A stretch of DNA of 64,000 nt from Hoeflea phototrophica DFL-43 (lineage in GTDB: Bacteria > Pseudomonadota > Alphaproteobacteria > Rhizobiales > Rhizobiaceae). Positions within the stretch are counted from its first letter, which is position 1, and the number at the start of each line of letters is the position of its first letter. The notes beneath the pieces were generated by a model that did no database searches, was not told the DNA's origin, and saw only the letters and a list, made by a program, of their open reading frames with translations. The stretch is taken from positions 1 through 64,000 of the forward strand of contig NZ_CM002917.1 of assembly GCF_000154705.2 (NCBI RefSeq), read 5' to 3'. Made by a program: the position numbers and the translations under genes. Shown here piece by piece: positions 1 through 9,169 of this stretch.

Positions 1-226
1 AGCTCTCACAGCAGCCAAACCCGTTTGATTGCTGAAGGATCATTCTGATCTCAAGCCGGCCAAAATTCGCTTTGGCAAGCTTATCCCCAAAAGTCCGAAG
101 CCATCGCCAGATTCCTTCCCCGAAACCACTATTGTGGAAAAACCCTCACCCTGTCCCTTGCTTTCGCAGCCGCTGACCCCTTACCTCGTGCCTGTCCCCT
201 CTTATCAACAGACCGCGGAGATATCT
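1..226. other. candidate replication-origin flank with DnaA-box-like sites
   Basis: No gene start with a ribosome binding site lies here. Three 9-mers each differ by one base from the DnaA box TTATCCACA: TTATCCCCA at 81-89, the complement TTTTCCACA at 133-141, and TTATCAACA at 202-210. In rhizobia and Caulobacter the chromosomal origin lies next to hemE, and ppsR-maf-aroE follows on one side, so this could be the edge of oriC. The left edge cuts the region, so hemE is not seen. The boxes are imperfect, so the origin call is inference. Confidence 0.4.
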
Positions 227-1048
227 GTGGAGCAGGTTAAAAACTATTTCCATCTGCATCTGATCTCCGATTCGACAGGCGAAACCCTGATGGCCGCTGG
301 CCGCGCTGCTGCAGCACAATTTCAGGGCGCGCAGGCACTTGAGCACGTCTATCCGTTGATCAGAACGCGCAAGCAGCTCTTTGCGGTTCTCGACGCCATC
401 GATGGAGCGCCTGGAATTGTGCTCTATACGATTGTGGATTCAGAACTTGCCGCCATCATTGAACTCAAATGCCGCGACATGGGCCTTCCCAGTGTCTCGG
501 TGCTCGAACCGGTCATCAATGTCTTTCAATCCTATCTCGGTGCCCCGTCTCGCCGCCGGGTCGGTGCCCAGCATGCGATGGGCGAGGATTACTTCAAACG
601 CATCGATGCGCTCAATTTCACCCTTGATCACGACGACGGGCAATTACCTGCGGACTTTGATGAAGCCGATCTTGTGATCATCGGTATCAGCCGGACGTCC
701 AAGACCCCAACCTCGATCTATCTTGCAAATCGTGGAATCAAGACCGCAAACATCCCTATCGTTCATGGGGTACCCTTGCCCGAAGGGTTGATCACCGCGA
801 AGAAGCCACTGGTCGTTGGCCTGATCGCGTCGGTTGACCGGATAGCACAGGTCCGGCAGAACCGTGTTCTCGGGTCAACCGCTGGCTATCAGGGTGAGCA
901 CTATACCGACCGGTCATTGATCAGCGAGGAGCTCAAATATGCCCGTTCGCTGTGTGAACGGCACAACTGGCCCGCGATCGATGTGACCCGCCGCTCGATC
1001 GAGGAGACTGCCGCCGCGATTCTTGCCTTGCGGCCAAAGTGGCGCTAA
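227..1048 (+). CDS. ppsR: pyruvate, phosphate dikinase / PEP synthase regulatory protein
   Basis: This is a DUF299-family bifunctional serine/threonine kinase and Pi-dependent phosphorylase of 273 residues, the usual family length. Such enzymes switch pyruvate-phosphate dikinase (or PEP synthase) off by ADP-dependent phosphorylation and on by phosphorolysis. The N-terminus has the family motif [13 protein letters not shown], and the P-loop-like [11 protein letters not shown] lies near residue 150. I chose the GTG start at 227 because GGAG sits six bases upstream and the length then fits; the frame stays open upstream to base 29 but without similarity. It leads a cluster with maf, aroE, coaE and dnaQ. 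The exact target in this organism is not shown by the sequence. Confidence 0.9.
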   Translation: MEQVKNYFHLHLISDSTGETLMAAGRAAAAQFQGAQALEHVYPLIRTRKQLFAVLDAIDGAPGIVLYTIVDSELAAIIELKCRDMGLPSVSVLEPVINVFQSYLGAPSRRRVGAQHAMGEDYFKRIDALNFTLDHDDGQLPADFDEADLVIIGISRTSKTPTSIYLANRGIKTANIPIVHGVPLPEGLITAKKPLVVGLIASVDRIAQVRQNRVLGSTAGYQGEHYTDRSLISEELKYARSLCERHNWPAIDVTRRSIEETAAAILALRPKWR

Positions 1049-1083
1049 CTCAACCCAGCCTCGGTCCGCTATTGGGAGCCTTC

Positions 1084-1677
1084 ATGTCGACCAAGCTTGT
1101 TCTTGCCTCCGCAAGCCCATTCAGAAAAGCGCTCCTGCAAAATGCCGGGCTCAGCTTTGTCGCGGAAGCCGCCGACATCGATGAACGCGCCATCGAGGAT
1201 ACGCTTGGCGCGATGGACCCGGAAGATGTTGCGATCATCCTCGCCGAGGCGAAGGCCCAGGATGTCTCAGCCCGGCATCCGGGCTGCGTTGTCATCGGAT
1301 CGGACCAGACGCTGGCGCTTGAAGGTGAAGTCTTTCACAAGCCGAAAGACATGGAAGATGCCAGACGCCGGCTGCTCAAGCTCTCAGGCAGGACGCATCA
1401 GCTCAACAGCGCGGTGGTGCTTGCACGCGATGGTGAAACGCTTTGGCGCCACGTGTCCGTTGCCCGCATGACCATGCGCCAGCTCGACCCGGGATTCATT
1501 GGCCGCCACCTTGCCAGTGCCGGAGACAGAATCCTGTCTTCAGTGGGTGCCTATCAATATGAAGGCGAGGGCATCCAGCTGTTCGAGCGGATAGAAGGTG
1601 CTTACTTCACCATCATCGGCCTGCCGATGTTGCCTCTGCTCGCCGAACTGCGCAGTCTGGAGGTGATCGATGGCTGA
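1084..1677 (+). CDS. maf: Maf-like nucleoside triphosphate pyrophosphatase
   Basis: A 197-residue Maf/Ham1-superfamily protein. Family members hydrolyse non-canonical or modified nucleoside triphosphates to the monophosphate and so keep them out of DNA and RNA. Diagnostic motifs are [12 protein letters not shown] at the N-terminus and [10 protein letters not shown] near residue 80. The ATG at 1084 is preceded by GGGAG; an in-frame GTG at 1039 would overlap ppsR and adds residues not typical of the family. The end overlaps aroE by eight bases, indicating translational coupling. Whether it belongs to the YhdE or the YceF subtype, and hence its preferred base, cannot be decided by eye. Confidence 0.9.
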   Translation: MSTKLVLASASPFRKALLQNAGLSFVAEAADIDERAIEDTLGAMDPEDVAIILAEAKAQDVSARHPGCVVIGSDQTLALEGEVFHKPKDMEDARRRLLKLSGRTHQLNSAVVLARDGETLWRHVSVARMTMRQLDPGFIGRHLASAGDRILSSVGAYQYEGEGIQLFERIEGAYFTIIGLPMLPLLAELRSLEVIDG

Positions 1678-2524
1678 TCAAAATCCGCTACATCCCCGTG
1701 CCTTCGTGATTGGCGATCCGATCAGCCATTCCCGCTCGCCATTGATCCACCGGCATTGGCTCGAAACGGCGGGAATCAAAGGCTCGTATGATCCGGTCCA
1801 TATCCGCGAATCAGACCTCAAGCGCTTTGTCGCTGCGCTCAAGGATGGGACATCGAGCTATGCCGGCGGAAATGTAACCCTTCCGCACAAACAGGCGATC
1901 GCCGACCTCGTCGACAACATTGACGAAACCGCAAAGCAAATCGGCGCGGTCAACACAGTGTGGCTCGAAGCTGGCCGCCTCTGCGCCACCAACACGGATT
2001 CACATGGATTTTCGGCAAACCTCGATGAGCTGGAACCTGGCTGGGATCGCGGCAAGACCGCTGTGGTGTTCGGCGCTGGAGGCGCCAGTCGCGCCATCCT
2101 CCATGCGCTCAAGGCGCGGGGTTTTACCTCGATCCGGATCGTCAACCGCACCCTCGCTCGTGCACAGGAATTGTCCGACCGCTTTGGTGGTGGTGTTTCC
2201 GCCCACAGCATTGATGAGCTGGATGATGTGAGCTCCGGTGCGAACCTGTTTGTCAACACAACCTCGCTTGGAATGGGTGGCACACCGGTACCCGACATCG
2301 ACTTCTCCAGATTGGCCACCGGCGCCTTGGTCACGGACATTGTTTATGTTCCGTTGGTCACCCCCATCATGGCAATGGCTGCGAGCCAGGGTCTCGCAAC
2401 GGTCGATGGACTTGGAATGTTGCTGCATCAGGCCGCTCCCGGTTTTGAGAAATGGTTTGGCAGGACGCCGGCCGTGACCAAATCCCTGCGCGATCTGGTC
2501 ATCGCCGATATTGAGGCCCACTGA
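1670..2524 (+). CDS. aroE: shikimate dehydrogenase
   Basis: This 284-residue enzyme reduces 3-dehydroshikimate to shikimate with NADPH in aromatic amino acid synthesis. The substrate site is visible as [17 protein letters not shown] near the start, the catalytic Lys in NVTLPHKQ, and NTDSHGF. The Rossmann motif [10 protein letters not shown] follows near residue 130. Start and stop overlap maf (8 bases) and coaE (1 base), so the genes are read as one operon. Nothing unusual is seen. Confidence 0.95.
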   Translation: MADQNPLHPRAFVIGDPISHSRSPLIHRHWLETAGIKGSYDPVHIRESDLKRFVAALKDGTSSYAGGNVTLPHKQAIADLVDNIDETAKQIGAVNTVWLEAGRLCATNTDSHGFSANLDELEPGWDRGKTAVVFGAGGASRAILHALKARGFTSIRIVNRTLARAQELSDRFGGGVSAHSIDELDDVSSGANLFVNTTSLGMGGTPVPDIDFSRLATGALVTDIVYVPLVTPIMAMAASQGLATVDGLGMLLHQAAPGFEKWFGRTPAVTKSLRDLVIADIEAH

Positions 2525-3117
2525 TGATTGTCATTGGTCTCACAGGATCCATCGGCATGGGAAAGTCCACCACTGCCGAGATGTTCAAGGCGGCCGGTGT
2601 TCCGGTGATCAGCGCCGACGAGATTGTTCACGAACTCTACCGCGGTGACGCAGTCAAGTTGGTAGAAGCGGCTTTTCCGGGCTCCACCTCAGCCGGTATC
2701 GTTGATCGTCAGGCACTGTTGGAAATCCTTCTGCGCGATCCGGCCGGCTTCAAACGGCTCGAAGCCATCATCCATCCGCTGGTGCGTGAACGCGAGCATG
2801 CTTTTCTTAATCAAGCCCGGATTGACGGCCATGCAATGGCGCTGCTCGACATCCCGCTGCTTTATGAAACCGGCGGGGAAAAGCGGGTTGATACCGTTGT
2901 CGTGGTAAGCTGTGATCCGGATATCCAGCGCCAGCGTGTTCTGGCCCGGCCGGGGATGACTGAGGACAAATTCGACTCTATTGTTGCCAGGCAGTTGCCC
3001 GATGCTGAAAAGCGCGCTCGCGCCGATTTCGTGATCGACACGGGAAAGGGCCTTGAGCCAGCGCGCTGGCAAGTTGCCGACATCATCAGCCAGCTTGGCG
3101 AAAACCATCAGGACTAG
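2524..3117 (+). CDS. coaE: dephospho-CoA kinase
   Basis: A 197-residue P-loop kinase for the last step of coenzyme A synthesis, ATP-dependent phosphorylation of the 3'-hydroxyl of dephospho-CoA. The Walker A motif GLTGSIGMGKST opens the protein, and the CoaE-typical SADEIVHELY and LLDIPLLYETGGE segments follow. It starts in a TGATG overlap with aroE. The dnaQ gene follows nine bases after its stop. Pantothenate kinase for the same pathway is encoded in this window at 16703-17689. Confidence 0.95.
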   Translation: MIVIGLTGSIGMGKSTTAEMFKAAGVPVISADEIVHELYRGDAVKLVEAAFPGSTSAGIVDRQALLEILLRDPAGFKRLEAIIHPLVREREHAFLNQARIDGHAMALLDIPLLYETGGEKRVDTVVVVSCDPDIQRQRVLARPGMTEDKFDSIVARQLPDAEKRARADFVIDTGKGLEPARWQVADIISQLGENHQD

Positions 3118-3126
3118 GAAAACGCC

Positions 3127-3828
3127 ATGCGCGAAATCGTTTTCGACACTGAAACAACGGGCCTCGACAACAAGGTTGACCGGATTATCGAGATTGGCTG
3201 CGTTGAGCTTGAAAACCAGTTCCCGACTGGTCGGTCCCTGCACCTGTTCATCAATCCCGATGGCCGGGCTGTTCATCCCGATGCGCTGGCAGTGCACGGC
3301 ATCACCGATCAGTTCTTGGCTGACAAGCCGGTGTTTGCCGACCTTGCCGATGAAATAGCCGCTTTTTTCGATGGCGCCCATTACGTCGCGCACAACGCCA
3401 ATTTTGACATGGGGTTTTTGAACGCCGAATTTGATCGTATCGGGTTGCCACCTGTCGATCCAGGACTGGTCATTGACACCTTGGCACTTGCCCGCCGGCG
3501 GCATCCGATGGGCCCCAATTCGCTGGATGCTTTGTGCCGCCGTTATGGCATCGACAACGCCCACCGCACCAAACATGGCGCGCTGCTTGATGCCGAACTG
3601 CTGACGGACGTCTATATCGAGATGCGCGGCGGCCGGCAGGCGGCACTGGGTCTGTCTTCGGCAGAAGCCGGTAACAAGACGGAAGAATCGGAGAGTGTTG
3701 TCATCGAAATCGGCGAGAGGCCCGGCAAACTGCCTGAGCGGCTTACCGCTGGCGAACTCGAGGCCCATTCAACACTGGTGAACCGGATCGGTGCTGATGC
3801 GCTGTGGCTCAAGGCCAATCGGACCTGA
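3127..3828 (+). CDS. dnaQ: DNA polymerase III subunit epsilon (proofreading exonuclease)
   Basis: A 233-residue 3'-5' exonuclease of the DEDDh family, the proofreading subunit of the replicative polymerase. Exo I is FDTETTGLD (residues 5-13), Exo II is HNANFDMGFLN (near 90), and the HGALLDAELL segment (near 140) carries the Exo III His and Asp. The Ala/Glu-rich C-terminal part is the expected linker and clamp or alpha-binding region. The gene closes the ppsR-dnaQ operon and ends against secB, with a shared hairpin terminator between them. Confidence 0.95.
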   Translation: MREIVFDTETTGLDNKVDRIIEIGCVELENQFPTGRSLHLFINPDGRAVHPDALAVHGITDQFLADKPVFADLADEIAAFFDGAHYVAHNANFDMGFLNAEFDRIGLPPVDPGLVIDTLALARRRHPMGPNSLDALCRRYGIDNAHRTKHGALLDAELLTDVYIEMRGGRQAALGLSSAEAGNKTEESESVVIEIGERPGKLPERLTAGELEAHSTLVNRIGADALWLKANRT

Positions 3829-3877
3829 CGAAGGTTCTCTTCAATCCAATTTGGTTTGCGTTACGCCAAAATGTGAA

Positions 3878-3899
3878 AAAGCCGCCCGAAGGCGGCTTT
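3878..3899. terminator. bidirectional rho-independent terminator between dnaQ and secB
   Basis: AAAGCCGCC at 3878-3886 pairs perfectly with GGCGGCTTT at 3891-3899 around a CGAA loop. Flanking A and T residues give it a U-tract-like end on both strands, which suits the convergent genes dnaQ and secB. Confidence 0.85.
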
Positions 3900-3919
3900 C
3901 CTAAAACCTGATTTGCTCA

Positions 3920-4432
3920 TCAATTGACCGGGTTTTCGACCTGAGCCTTTGTCTTTTCTTCCGCCATGCGCTGCTGGAACATCTGCGCAAAGTCGATCGG
4001 ATCGATCAACAGGGGCGGGAAACCGCCATTGCGCGTTGCGTCGGCAACGATCTGCCTTGCGAACGGGAACAGCAGCCGCGGGCATTCGATGAACAGCAGC
4101 GGCAGCATGTGCTCCTGCGGGAAATTGGCGACCCGGAAAACACCGCCATAGACCAGCTCGACATTGAAAACCACGGTTTCGCCATTCTTGGCTTCGGCAT
4201 TCAGTGTCAGCACCACATCAAATTCGGTCTCACCAAGCGGGTTGGCATTGACGTTGACGTTGATGTTGATCTCCGGAGCCTTGTCGCGTGGACCAAGCGA
4301 CTTGGGCGCACCAGGATTTTCAAACGACAAATCCTTCACATATTGTGCCAGAATGTTGAGCGCTGGCGCTGCACCATTGCCTTTTGCATCTGCGGGTGCT
4401 GCGGCGCCTGCGCCAGTAGTATCCTTTGCCAT
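3920..4432 (-). CDS. secB: protein-export chaperone SecB
   Basis: A 170-residue export chaperone that holds preproteins unfolded and delivers them to SecA. The SecB core runs from about residue 22 ([19 protein letters not shown]) to about 150, with the typical [18 protein letters not shown] stretch. The acidic tetramer profile fits. The N-terminal 20 residues are Ala/Gly-rich, as in other rhizobial SecB proteins. A purine-rich ribosome binding site (AGGGAAGAG) precedes the start. It lies downstream of fxsA on the same strand. Confidence 0.95.
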   Translation of the reverse strand: MAKDTTGAGAAAPADAKGNGAAPALNILAQYVKDLSFENPGAPKSLGPRDKAPEININVNVNANPLGETEFDVVLTLNAEAKNGETVVFNVELVYGGVFRVANFPQEHMLPLLFIECPRLLFPFARQIVADATRNGGFPPLLIDPIDFAQMFQQRMAEEKTKAQVENPVN

Positions 4433-4528
4433 ATGGCTCTTCCCTGTTTTCGTCCGCCGAGGGCGGTTGTCCGGTAAATTGTTCGGGGGTGGGCTAGCAT
4501 TTCACCACGATTGTTACAACCCGTTTGC

Positions 4529-5083
4529 TCATTCGCGCTTCTTTGTATCGCGCCCAGGAAGGCGCTCCTGGCTGCCTGTCTCTCCGCCCCCTCGCCCGTG
4601 ATCTTCCGACCATGGCGATGATGGGTCGCCTTGCCGCTCGAACTCGTCTTCTCCGAGATCGACCACGTCATCACTCTTTCTCGTGGCTCCTGTCGGGCCT
4701 CCACCATGTCGCGCCGACATCGTCTGAACCACGATCCGGTCTTTCACCAACCTCCAGACCATGTCGCGGAACGCCGGAACAAACAAAAGGAATCCAAGCG
4801 AATCAGTGACAAAGCCAGGCGTCAGCAGCAACACCCCCGCGACAAGAATCATGACCCCATGCACCAGTTCACGGCCGGGAACCCGGTTCGCCCGCAATTC
4901 AGTGTTGATCTTGTTGAAAAGGCCAACACCCTGCCAACGAAGCAGAAAACTGCCGATAGCGGCTGTCAGCAACACCATGCCGAGCGTTGCCCAGACGCCG
5001 ATCTGGCCACCAATCACCACAAAGGCGGCAATCTCGGCAAGCGGTATGACCAAGAGCAAAAACGGGATAAAGGAGAAGCGCAT
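4529..5083 (-). CDS. fxsA: FxsA family membrane protein
   Basis: A 184-residue inner-membrane protein of the FxsA family (F exclusion suppressor, YjeG). Three or four hydrophobic segments fill residues 4-110, with the family pattern LLVIPLAEIAAFVVIGGQIG and later LLTPGFVTDSLGFLL. The remaining tail is charged and Gly-rich. In E. coli, FxsA overproduction relieves exclusion of phage T7; its normal role is unknown. I start it at the ATG at 5083 (MRFSF), where the hydrophobic domain begins; upstream in-frame codons lack family similarity. It is next to secB in rhizobia as well. Confidence 0.85.
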   Translation of the reverse strand: MRFSFIPFLLLVIPLAEIAAFVVIGGQIGVWATLGMVLLTAAIGSFLLRWQGVGLFNKINTELRANRVPGRELVHGVMILVAGVLLLTPGFVTDSLGFLLFVPAFRDMVWRLVKDRIVVQTMSARHGGGPTGATRKSDDVVDLGEDEFERQGDPSSPWSEDHGRGGGETGSQERLPGRDTKKRE

Positions 5084-5215
5084 GATGAAAATCCGGGTGC
5101 AGAATCTGCGCCGGATTGACCGGCTGCGACAAATAGAAAGGTCGGACCCTTTGATTGATGGGCCCGAGAGGATTATATGCATCCTAACTGAGGATGAAAC
5201 CGAAAGAAGGCGGGA

Positions 5216-5920
5216 ATGGGTTCCTTTGATTTTGTGACGTTCTTCTTTTTCGTTGCGGCGGTGATTGTGTTCATCCAGCTCCGGGCTGTACTCGGGAAGC
5301 GGACGGGACATGAACGGCCGCCACGCGAGCAGATGGAGCGGCGCGACCAGACTGACGCACAGGATGGGATTGATGATCCGAAAGTGGTCACCTTGCCGCG
5401 CCGTGGCCGTGAAGCTGCCGAACCTGATGCATTCGCCGCTGTGGATGCCTATGCGGAACCGGGCAGCGATCTCAACAAAGGGCTACGCGAACTGGTCAAG
5501 GCTGATCCGTCCTTCAATCCGAAGGAATTCGTCGGCGGCGCCACCATGGCGTACGAGATGATTGTGTCCGCCTATGCCGATGGCGACCGCAAGACGCTCA
5601 AGTCGCTTTTGTCCCGGGAGGTTTTCGACGGCTTTGTTTCAGCCATAGATGAACGCGAAGCCCGCGGCGAAACCGTCCGGTCGAATTTTGTTGGAATTGA
5701 AAAGGCCAATATCATTCAGGCGGAAATGAAAGGCACCGAGGCCAATGTCACGCTGCGTATCATCAGCCAGCTGATTTCTGCCACGCTCGACAAGGATGGT
5801 GAGGTGGTTGAGGGCGATCTGGTGGAGGTCACTGACGTCAATGATGTCTGGACCTTTACGCGTGACACCCGGTCGCGTGATCCGAACTGGCGCCTGATTG
5901 CGACGGAAGCCGATCAGTAA
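5216..5920 (+). CDS. Tim44/TimA-like membrane-anchored protein
   Basis: A 234-residue protein with one N-terminal membrane anchor (FVTFFFFVAAVIVFIQL, residues 6-22), a charged Arg/Glu/Asp-rich linker, and a C-terminal Tim44-like domain from about residue 85 (LVKADPSFNPKEFVGGA onward). This is the alphaproteobacterial relative of the mitochondrial import motor subunit Tim44, often labelled TimA. Its bacterial role is poorly defined, perhaps as a membrane adaptor. Divergent fxsA lies 132 bases upstream. The stop overlaps the mltA start by one base (TAATG), so both are read together. Confidence 0.85.
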   Translation: MGSFDFVTFFFFVAAVIVFIQLRAVLGKRTGHERPPREQMERRDQTDAQDGIDDPKVVTLPRRGREAAEPDAFAAVDAYAEPGSDLNKGLRELVKADPSFNPKEFVGGATMAYEMIVSAYADGDRKTLKSLLSREVFDGFVSAIDEREARGETVRSNFVGIEKANIIQAEMKGTEANVTLRIISQLISATLDKDGEVVEGDLVEVTDVNDVWTFTRDTRSRDPNWRLIATEADQ

Positions 5921-7044
5921 TGCCGCTATCGCTGCGGCGGGAGGGTTTCAGCCAGCTGCCCGGTTGGGCAGCTGATTCCCCTGCCACAGCTTTTGTCGCC
6001 TTTTGTCGTTCTGCCCGATACGCCCTTGAGGTGACGCCTTACAAGTCAGGCTCTCTAGGTCTGTCAGCCGTTGAATTTGAGCCGGTCTTCCAGGCAGCTC
6101 TGGAAGTCGAAAATCGTCAGAGCGGGCGTCTGTCCGACCAGGAAGCCCGCGCTTTTTTTGAACACTGGTTTCAACCGCTGGAAATCCTCACTGATGAGGC
6201 CCCGGGCCACGTGACTGGTTATTACGAGCCGGAAATCGAGATCCGGACCGAACCTGACGGCATTTTCCGCTATCCGTTTCTGCGGAGGCCTGTGGCGCTT
6301 TCCAAGGTTCCCGACCCGGAAAAACCTCCCATTGGAATTCCGCAGGGCTATGCTTTCATGCTCGAAACCGAGGGTGGGGTCCGTCCGTGCCCGGATCGCC
6401 GCGAGATAGAATCGGGCGCATTTGATGGACAGAACCTCGAGATTGCCTGGGCGACTTCACGGGTGGATGTGTTCTTTGCCCATGTCCAGGGCTGCGCCCG
6501 GCTCACATGCCCCGGGCAACGCACACGGCGGATCACCTATGACGGCAAGAGCGGACACCCATTCACTGGAATCGGTCGCCTGTTGATCGAGCGCGGCGAG
6601 ATCTCCCGTGATGCCATCTCGATGGCCTCAATCCGCCACTGGCTTGCGCAACATCCGGAGCTTGCGGATGAGTTGATGTGGCAGAATCGATCCTTCATCT
6701 TCTTCCGGGAGGCGGAGGTCACGGAAGAACGGCTGGGCCCGGTGGCGGCCGCCAAGGTCCCGCTTGAACCGGGCCGGTCACTGGCAGTTGACCGCCATGT
6801 TCACAGCTTCGGCACACCGATCTTTGTCGTTGCGCCCCAGCTTGAGGATTTCGATGCAGCCCGCCCATTTGCGCGGCTGATGATTGCCCAGGACACCGGC
6901 ACCGCAATCGTCGGGCCGGCTCGCGGTGATCTCTTTGCCGGATGTGGTCCTCAAGCGGGAGAAAAGGCCGGATCAATCAACACCGGGGCGCGGTTTTTCA
7001 TCCTTGCACCCAAGGAATCTGGCTGCGCGCGGCGGGCCCATTGA
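5920..7044 (+). CDS. mltA: membrane-bound lytic murein transglycosylase A
   Basis: A 374-residue lytic transglycosylase that cleaves peptidoglycan glycan strands with formation of 1,6-anhydromuramic acid. The MltA domain shows GHVTGYYEPEIE (near residue 100) and SIRHWLAQHPE. The C-terminal 3D domain has the conserved aspartates in IAQDTGTAIVGPARGDLF, including the presumed catalytic Asp. No lipobox or clear signal peptide is visible at the annotated N-terminus, so anchoring is uncertain. It is coupled to the Tim44-like gene upstream and followed by the Smr gene. Anhydro sugars it releases could feed the AmgK/MurU recycling genes at 30.2-32.5 kb (inference). Confidence 0.9.
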   Translation: MPLSLRREGFSQLPGWAADSPATAFVAFCRSARYALEVTPYKSGSLGLSAVEFEPVFQAALEVENRQSGRLSDQEARAFFEHWFQPLEILTDEAPGHVTGYYEPEIEIRTEPDGIFRYPFLRRPVALSKVPDPEKPPIGIPQGYAFMLETEGGVRPCPDRREIESGAFDGQNLEIAWATSRVDVFFAHVQGCARLTCPGQRTRRITYDGKSGHPFTGIGRLLIERGEISRDAISMASIRHWLAQHPELADELMWQNRSFIFFREAEVTEERLGPVAAAKVPLEPGRSLAVDRHVHSFGTPIFVVAPQLEDFDAARPFARLMIAQDTGTAIVGPARGDLFAGCGPQAGEKAGSINTGARFFILAPKESGCARRAH

Positions 7045-7057
7045 CGAGTGGTTTGTG

Positions 7058-7624
7058 ATGAGTGACGACAAACGCAATCTCAGCCATGAAGATCGCATAA
7101 TCTGGGCCAGGATCGCGCGGACAGTTGAAGCCTATCCGGGCAAGTCGGTTGAGGAAGATGACTGGTTCCTGAAGGAAGACCCGGCTTCCCCGGCGATTTC
7201 GGCCAAATCGGAGCGCCCGGATCTTCAGCCGTCATCCCGGCCTGTCCCGATTCCCAAGCCCGAAGTTTCTCAAAGGCCAAAACATCATCCGATTGAGAAG
7301 CCGGTGGTGCGCAAACTCGCGCGTGGCCGCTTGCCGATCGACGGACGGATCGACCTTCATGGACTGACCCAGTCCGAGGCGCACAATCTGCTGTTCGACT
7401 TTATCGCTCGGGCTCATGAGCGTGGCCTTCGCCACGTCTTGGTCATCACCGGCAAGGGCTCCTCACGCGGAAGCCAGGGTGTTCTCAAGCGGCTGGTTCC
7501 GGAGTGGCTCGCCAAGCCGGAGTTCAGGTTTCTGATCTCCGGCCATGAGGATGCTGCCCGAAGCCATGGCGGCGAAGGGGCGCTCTATATCCGCCTACGC
7601 AGGGAGAGAGGCGGACCGCGATGA
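7058..7624 (+). CDS. Smr/MutS2-type domain protein
   Basis: A 188-residue protein with a low-complexity, Pro-rich N-terminal half and a C-terminal Smr domain (about residues 95-185). The domain shows the DLHGL and TGKGSSRG signatures. Smr domains are metal-independent or metal-dependent nucleases acting on branched DNA or RNA; this stand-alone form matches YdaL/SmrA-like proteins. The ATG at 7058 follows the mltA stop by 13 bases, and the end overlaps the Xre regulator (ATGA). A biological target cannot be read from the sequence. Confidence 0.85.
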   Translation: MSDDKRNLSHEDRIIWARIARTVEAYPGKSVEEDDWFLKEDPASPAISAKSERPDLQPSSRPVPIPKPEVSQRPKHHPIEKPVVRKLARGRLPIDGRIDLHGLTQSEAHNLLFDFIARAHERGLRHVLVITGKGSSRGSQGVLKRLVPEWLAKPEFRFLISGHEDAARSHGGEGALYIRLRRERGGPR

Positions 7625-8040
7625 CCCCGTTTGGTGAAGCCGTGCGAAAACTTCGGGCCGAACGTGGTGTGACCCAGCGTCATATGGCTGAGGCATTGGG
7701 GGTTTCACCAGCCTATCTGTCCGCGCTTGAACATGGCAAGCGCTCCGAGCCGAGCTGGGAATTCATCCAACGCGTTATCGGCTATTTCAACATCATCTGG
7801 GACGAGGCGGAGGAGTTGCAGATGCTTGCCGGACTGTCGCGCCCGAAGGTGACGATCGATACGGCTGGGCTGTCATCCAAGGCCACAGAGATCGCCAATC
7901 GGCTGGCGGCGGTGATGGCCAGGTTGGAGCCCGAGACGCTGGACGATATTGCAAAGCTGATCGAACCGATCGAGCGGAACAACAGTCCGGCGGGGTCCCA
8001 CCCGATCAGGTCAGGATTTGGCGACAAGCTTCCGCGGTAA
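7621..8040 (+). CDS. Xre-family helix-turn-helix regulator
   Basis: A 139-residue DNA-binding protein with a Cro/CI-type helix-turn-helix in residues 5-45 (VTQRHMAEALGVSPAYLSALEHGKR includes the recognition helix). The remaining C-terminal half is predicted helical and has no recognisable ligand domain. It shares the ATGA overlap with the Smr gene and ends the Tim44-mltA-smr operon. Rhizobial genomes carry the same adjacency, so it may autoregulate this operon, but no operator is obvious. Confidence 0.8.
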   Translation: MTPFGEAVRKLRAERGVTQRHMAEALGVSPAYLSALEHGKRSEPSWEFIQRVIGYFNIIWDEAEELQMLAGLSRPKVTIDTAGLSSKATEIANRLAAVMARLEPETLDDIAKLIEPIERNNSPAGSHPIRSGFGDKLPR

Positions 8041-8065
8041 ATTTCTGTAAATTAGGATTGCTTGG

Positions 8066-9055
8066 CTAGTTGCTGATCGTTTCGCGCAGCTCGTCTTCGT
8101 GATGATTAACCAGCCACCCGTAGTAATTCTCAGCAGGCAAGATCCGCTTTTGTCCGCGGTTTGCGCGTTTCCGGTTTGTCTCGGCCAGATCGCGCGCGCG
8201 CTTGGCAGAATTGCCGACATTGTAGAGTGTTGCTGTCACGCCCGGGTTCCTGGAGATATCGAATCCGGCAATGTCGTGGTAGTTCTCGATCGATTCGACA
8301 ATTGAGGCGGCCATGAAGGCAAGGGTCGAATCCGGCTCCATGATCGCTTCATACACTTGGGCGGCATTTGCGGCGCTCAGCTTGCGATATCGCGAAACCT
8401 TGCTCACCCGGTCACTGTGCATCAGCGCAGTCAGCGGATTGAGTTGCCCCAGACCAAAGGTTTGACCTGCAAAAAAGGGCTGAAAGAACACGGCGCCAAA
8501 CCGGTCATTGGGAAATTTCTTGCCATCGACTGTTTTGCCGCGGAACTTGCTTTCCCAGATCTCCTCGCGGCAGGTCCACACTTCCGCCGACCCGGCGTCT
8601 TCGTCGCAGGATTCAAACTGAGGCCTTTCGACAAAATTGACAACCGTTTCGCCGTCATACTCGAAACGGAACCGTTCCCCGGCATAAGAGACTGCTTTGA
8701 TGTAGTAAGTCTGCAGCCGGTCATAGGCATCAACATTGTAGGTGTGCTCCCCGACCAAAGCGCCGACTATATGGATCGGATCAATTTTGTAGAGCTTTGA
8801 AACACTCCGTATTTTCCGCTTTAGCTTGTCATCACCCGCAATCAGATCACGAATCTTCTCATACTTCTCGTCAAAGCTCGATTTTGTTGCCTGGGTTCGC
8901 CGCTTGGATGCGCCTGGAATTTCAGGCTGCTTTGCATTGCGGTTCCCTGCCGGCACCACTTCAACGGCAATTGCGGCAGACAGCGGAGCTATGCTGACGA
9001 CAAATGCGGCCGAGATGGCTATCACTGTCTTGAGCATATTGCGGGCCACGATCAT
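8066..9055 (-). CDS. DUF1402 family exported protein
   Basis: A 329-residue protein of unknown function with an N-terminal signal peptide (hydrophobic core at residues 9-29, likely cleavage after ALA-type residues near 31). The mature part resembles DUF1402 proteins of rhizobia. Patterns such as FFAGQTFGLGQLNPLTALMHSD and a C-terminal GWLVNHH stretch recall lytic-transglycosylase-like folds (the GLGQ-N-L motif), but this is only a hint. A GAGGAG ribosome binding site precedes the ATG at 9055. It is read in the same direction as hslU, and an hslU neighbourhood is also usual in other rhizobia. Confidence 0.75.
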   Translation of the reverse strand: MIVARNMLKTVIAISAAFVVSIAPLSAAIAVEVVPAGNRNAKQPEIPGASKRRTQATKSSFDEKYEKIRDLIAGDDKLKRKIRSVSKLYKIDPIHIVGALVGEHTYNVDAYDRLQTYYIKAVSYAGERFRFEYDGETVVNFVERPQFESCDEDAGSAEVWTCREEIWESKFRGKTVDGKKFPNDRFGAVFFQPFFAGQTFGLGQLNPLTALMHSDRVSKVSRYRKLSAANAAQVYEAIMEPDSTLAFMAASIVESIENYHDIAGFDISRNPGVTATLYNVGNSAKRARDLAETNRKRANRGQKRILPAENYYGWLVNHHEDELRETISN

Positions 9056-9169
9056 GCTTCTCCTCAGCGCCTCCGGGATCCGGCCTCACACCAAACACAA
9101 CGCATCATTGCTGATCCAAGACCAAAGCCAACTGGCAAAGCCGACCGACAGGACCAACTGCTTATCCCG

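Noticed and set aside
2689..3768. Open frame of 359 codons on the minus strand
   Set aside because: It runs antisense to coaE and dnaQ together; both of these show complete families, so this is a shadow.
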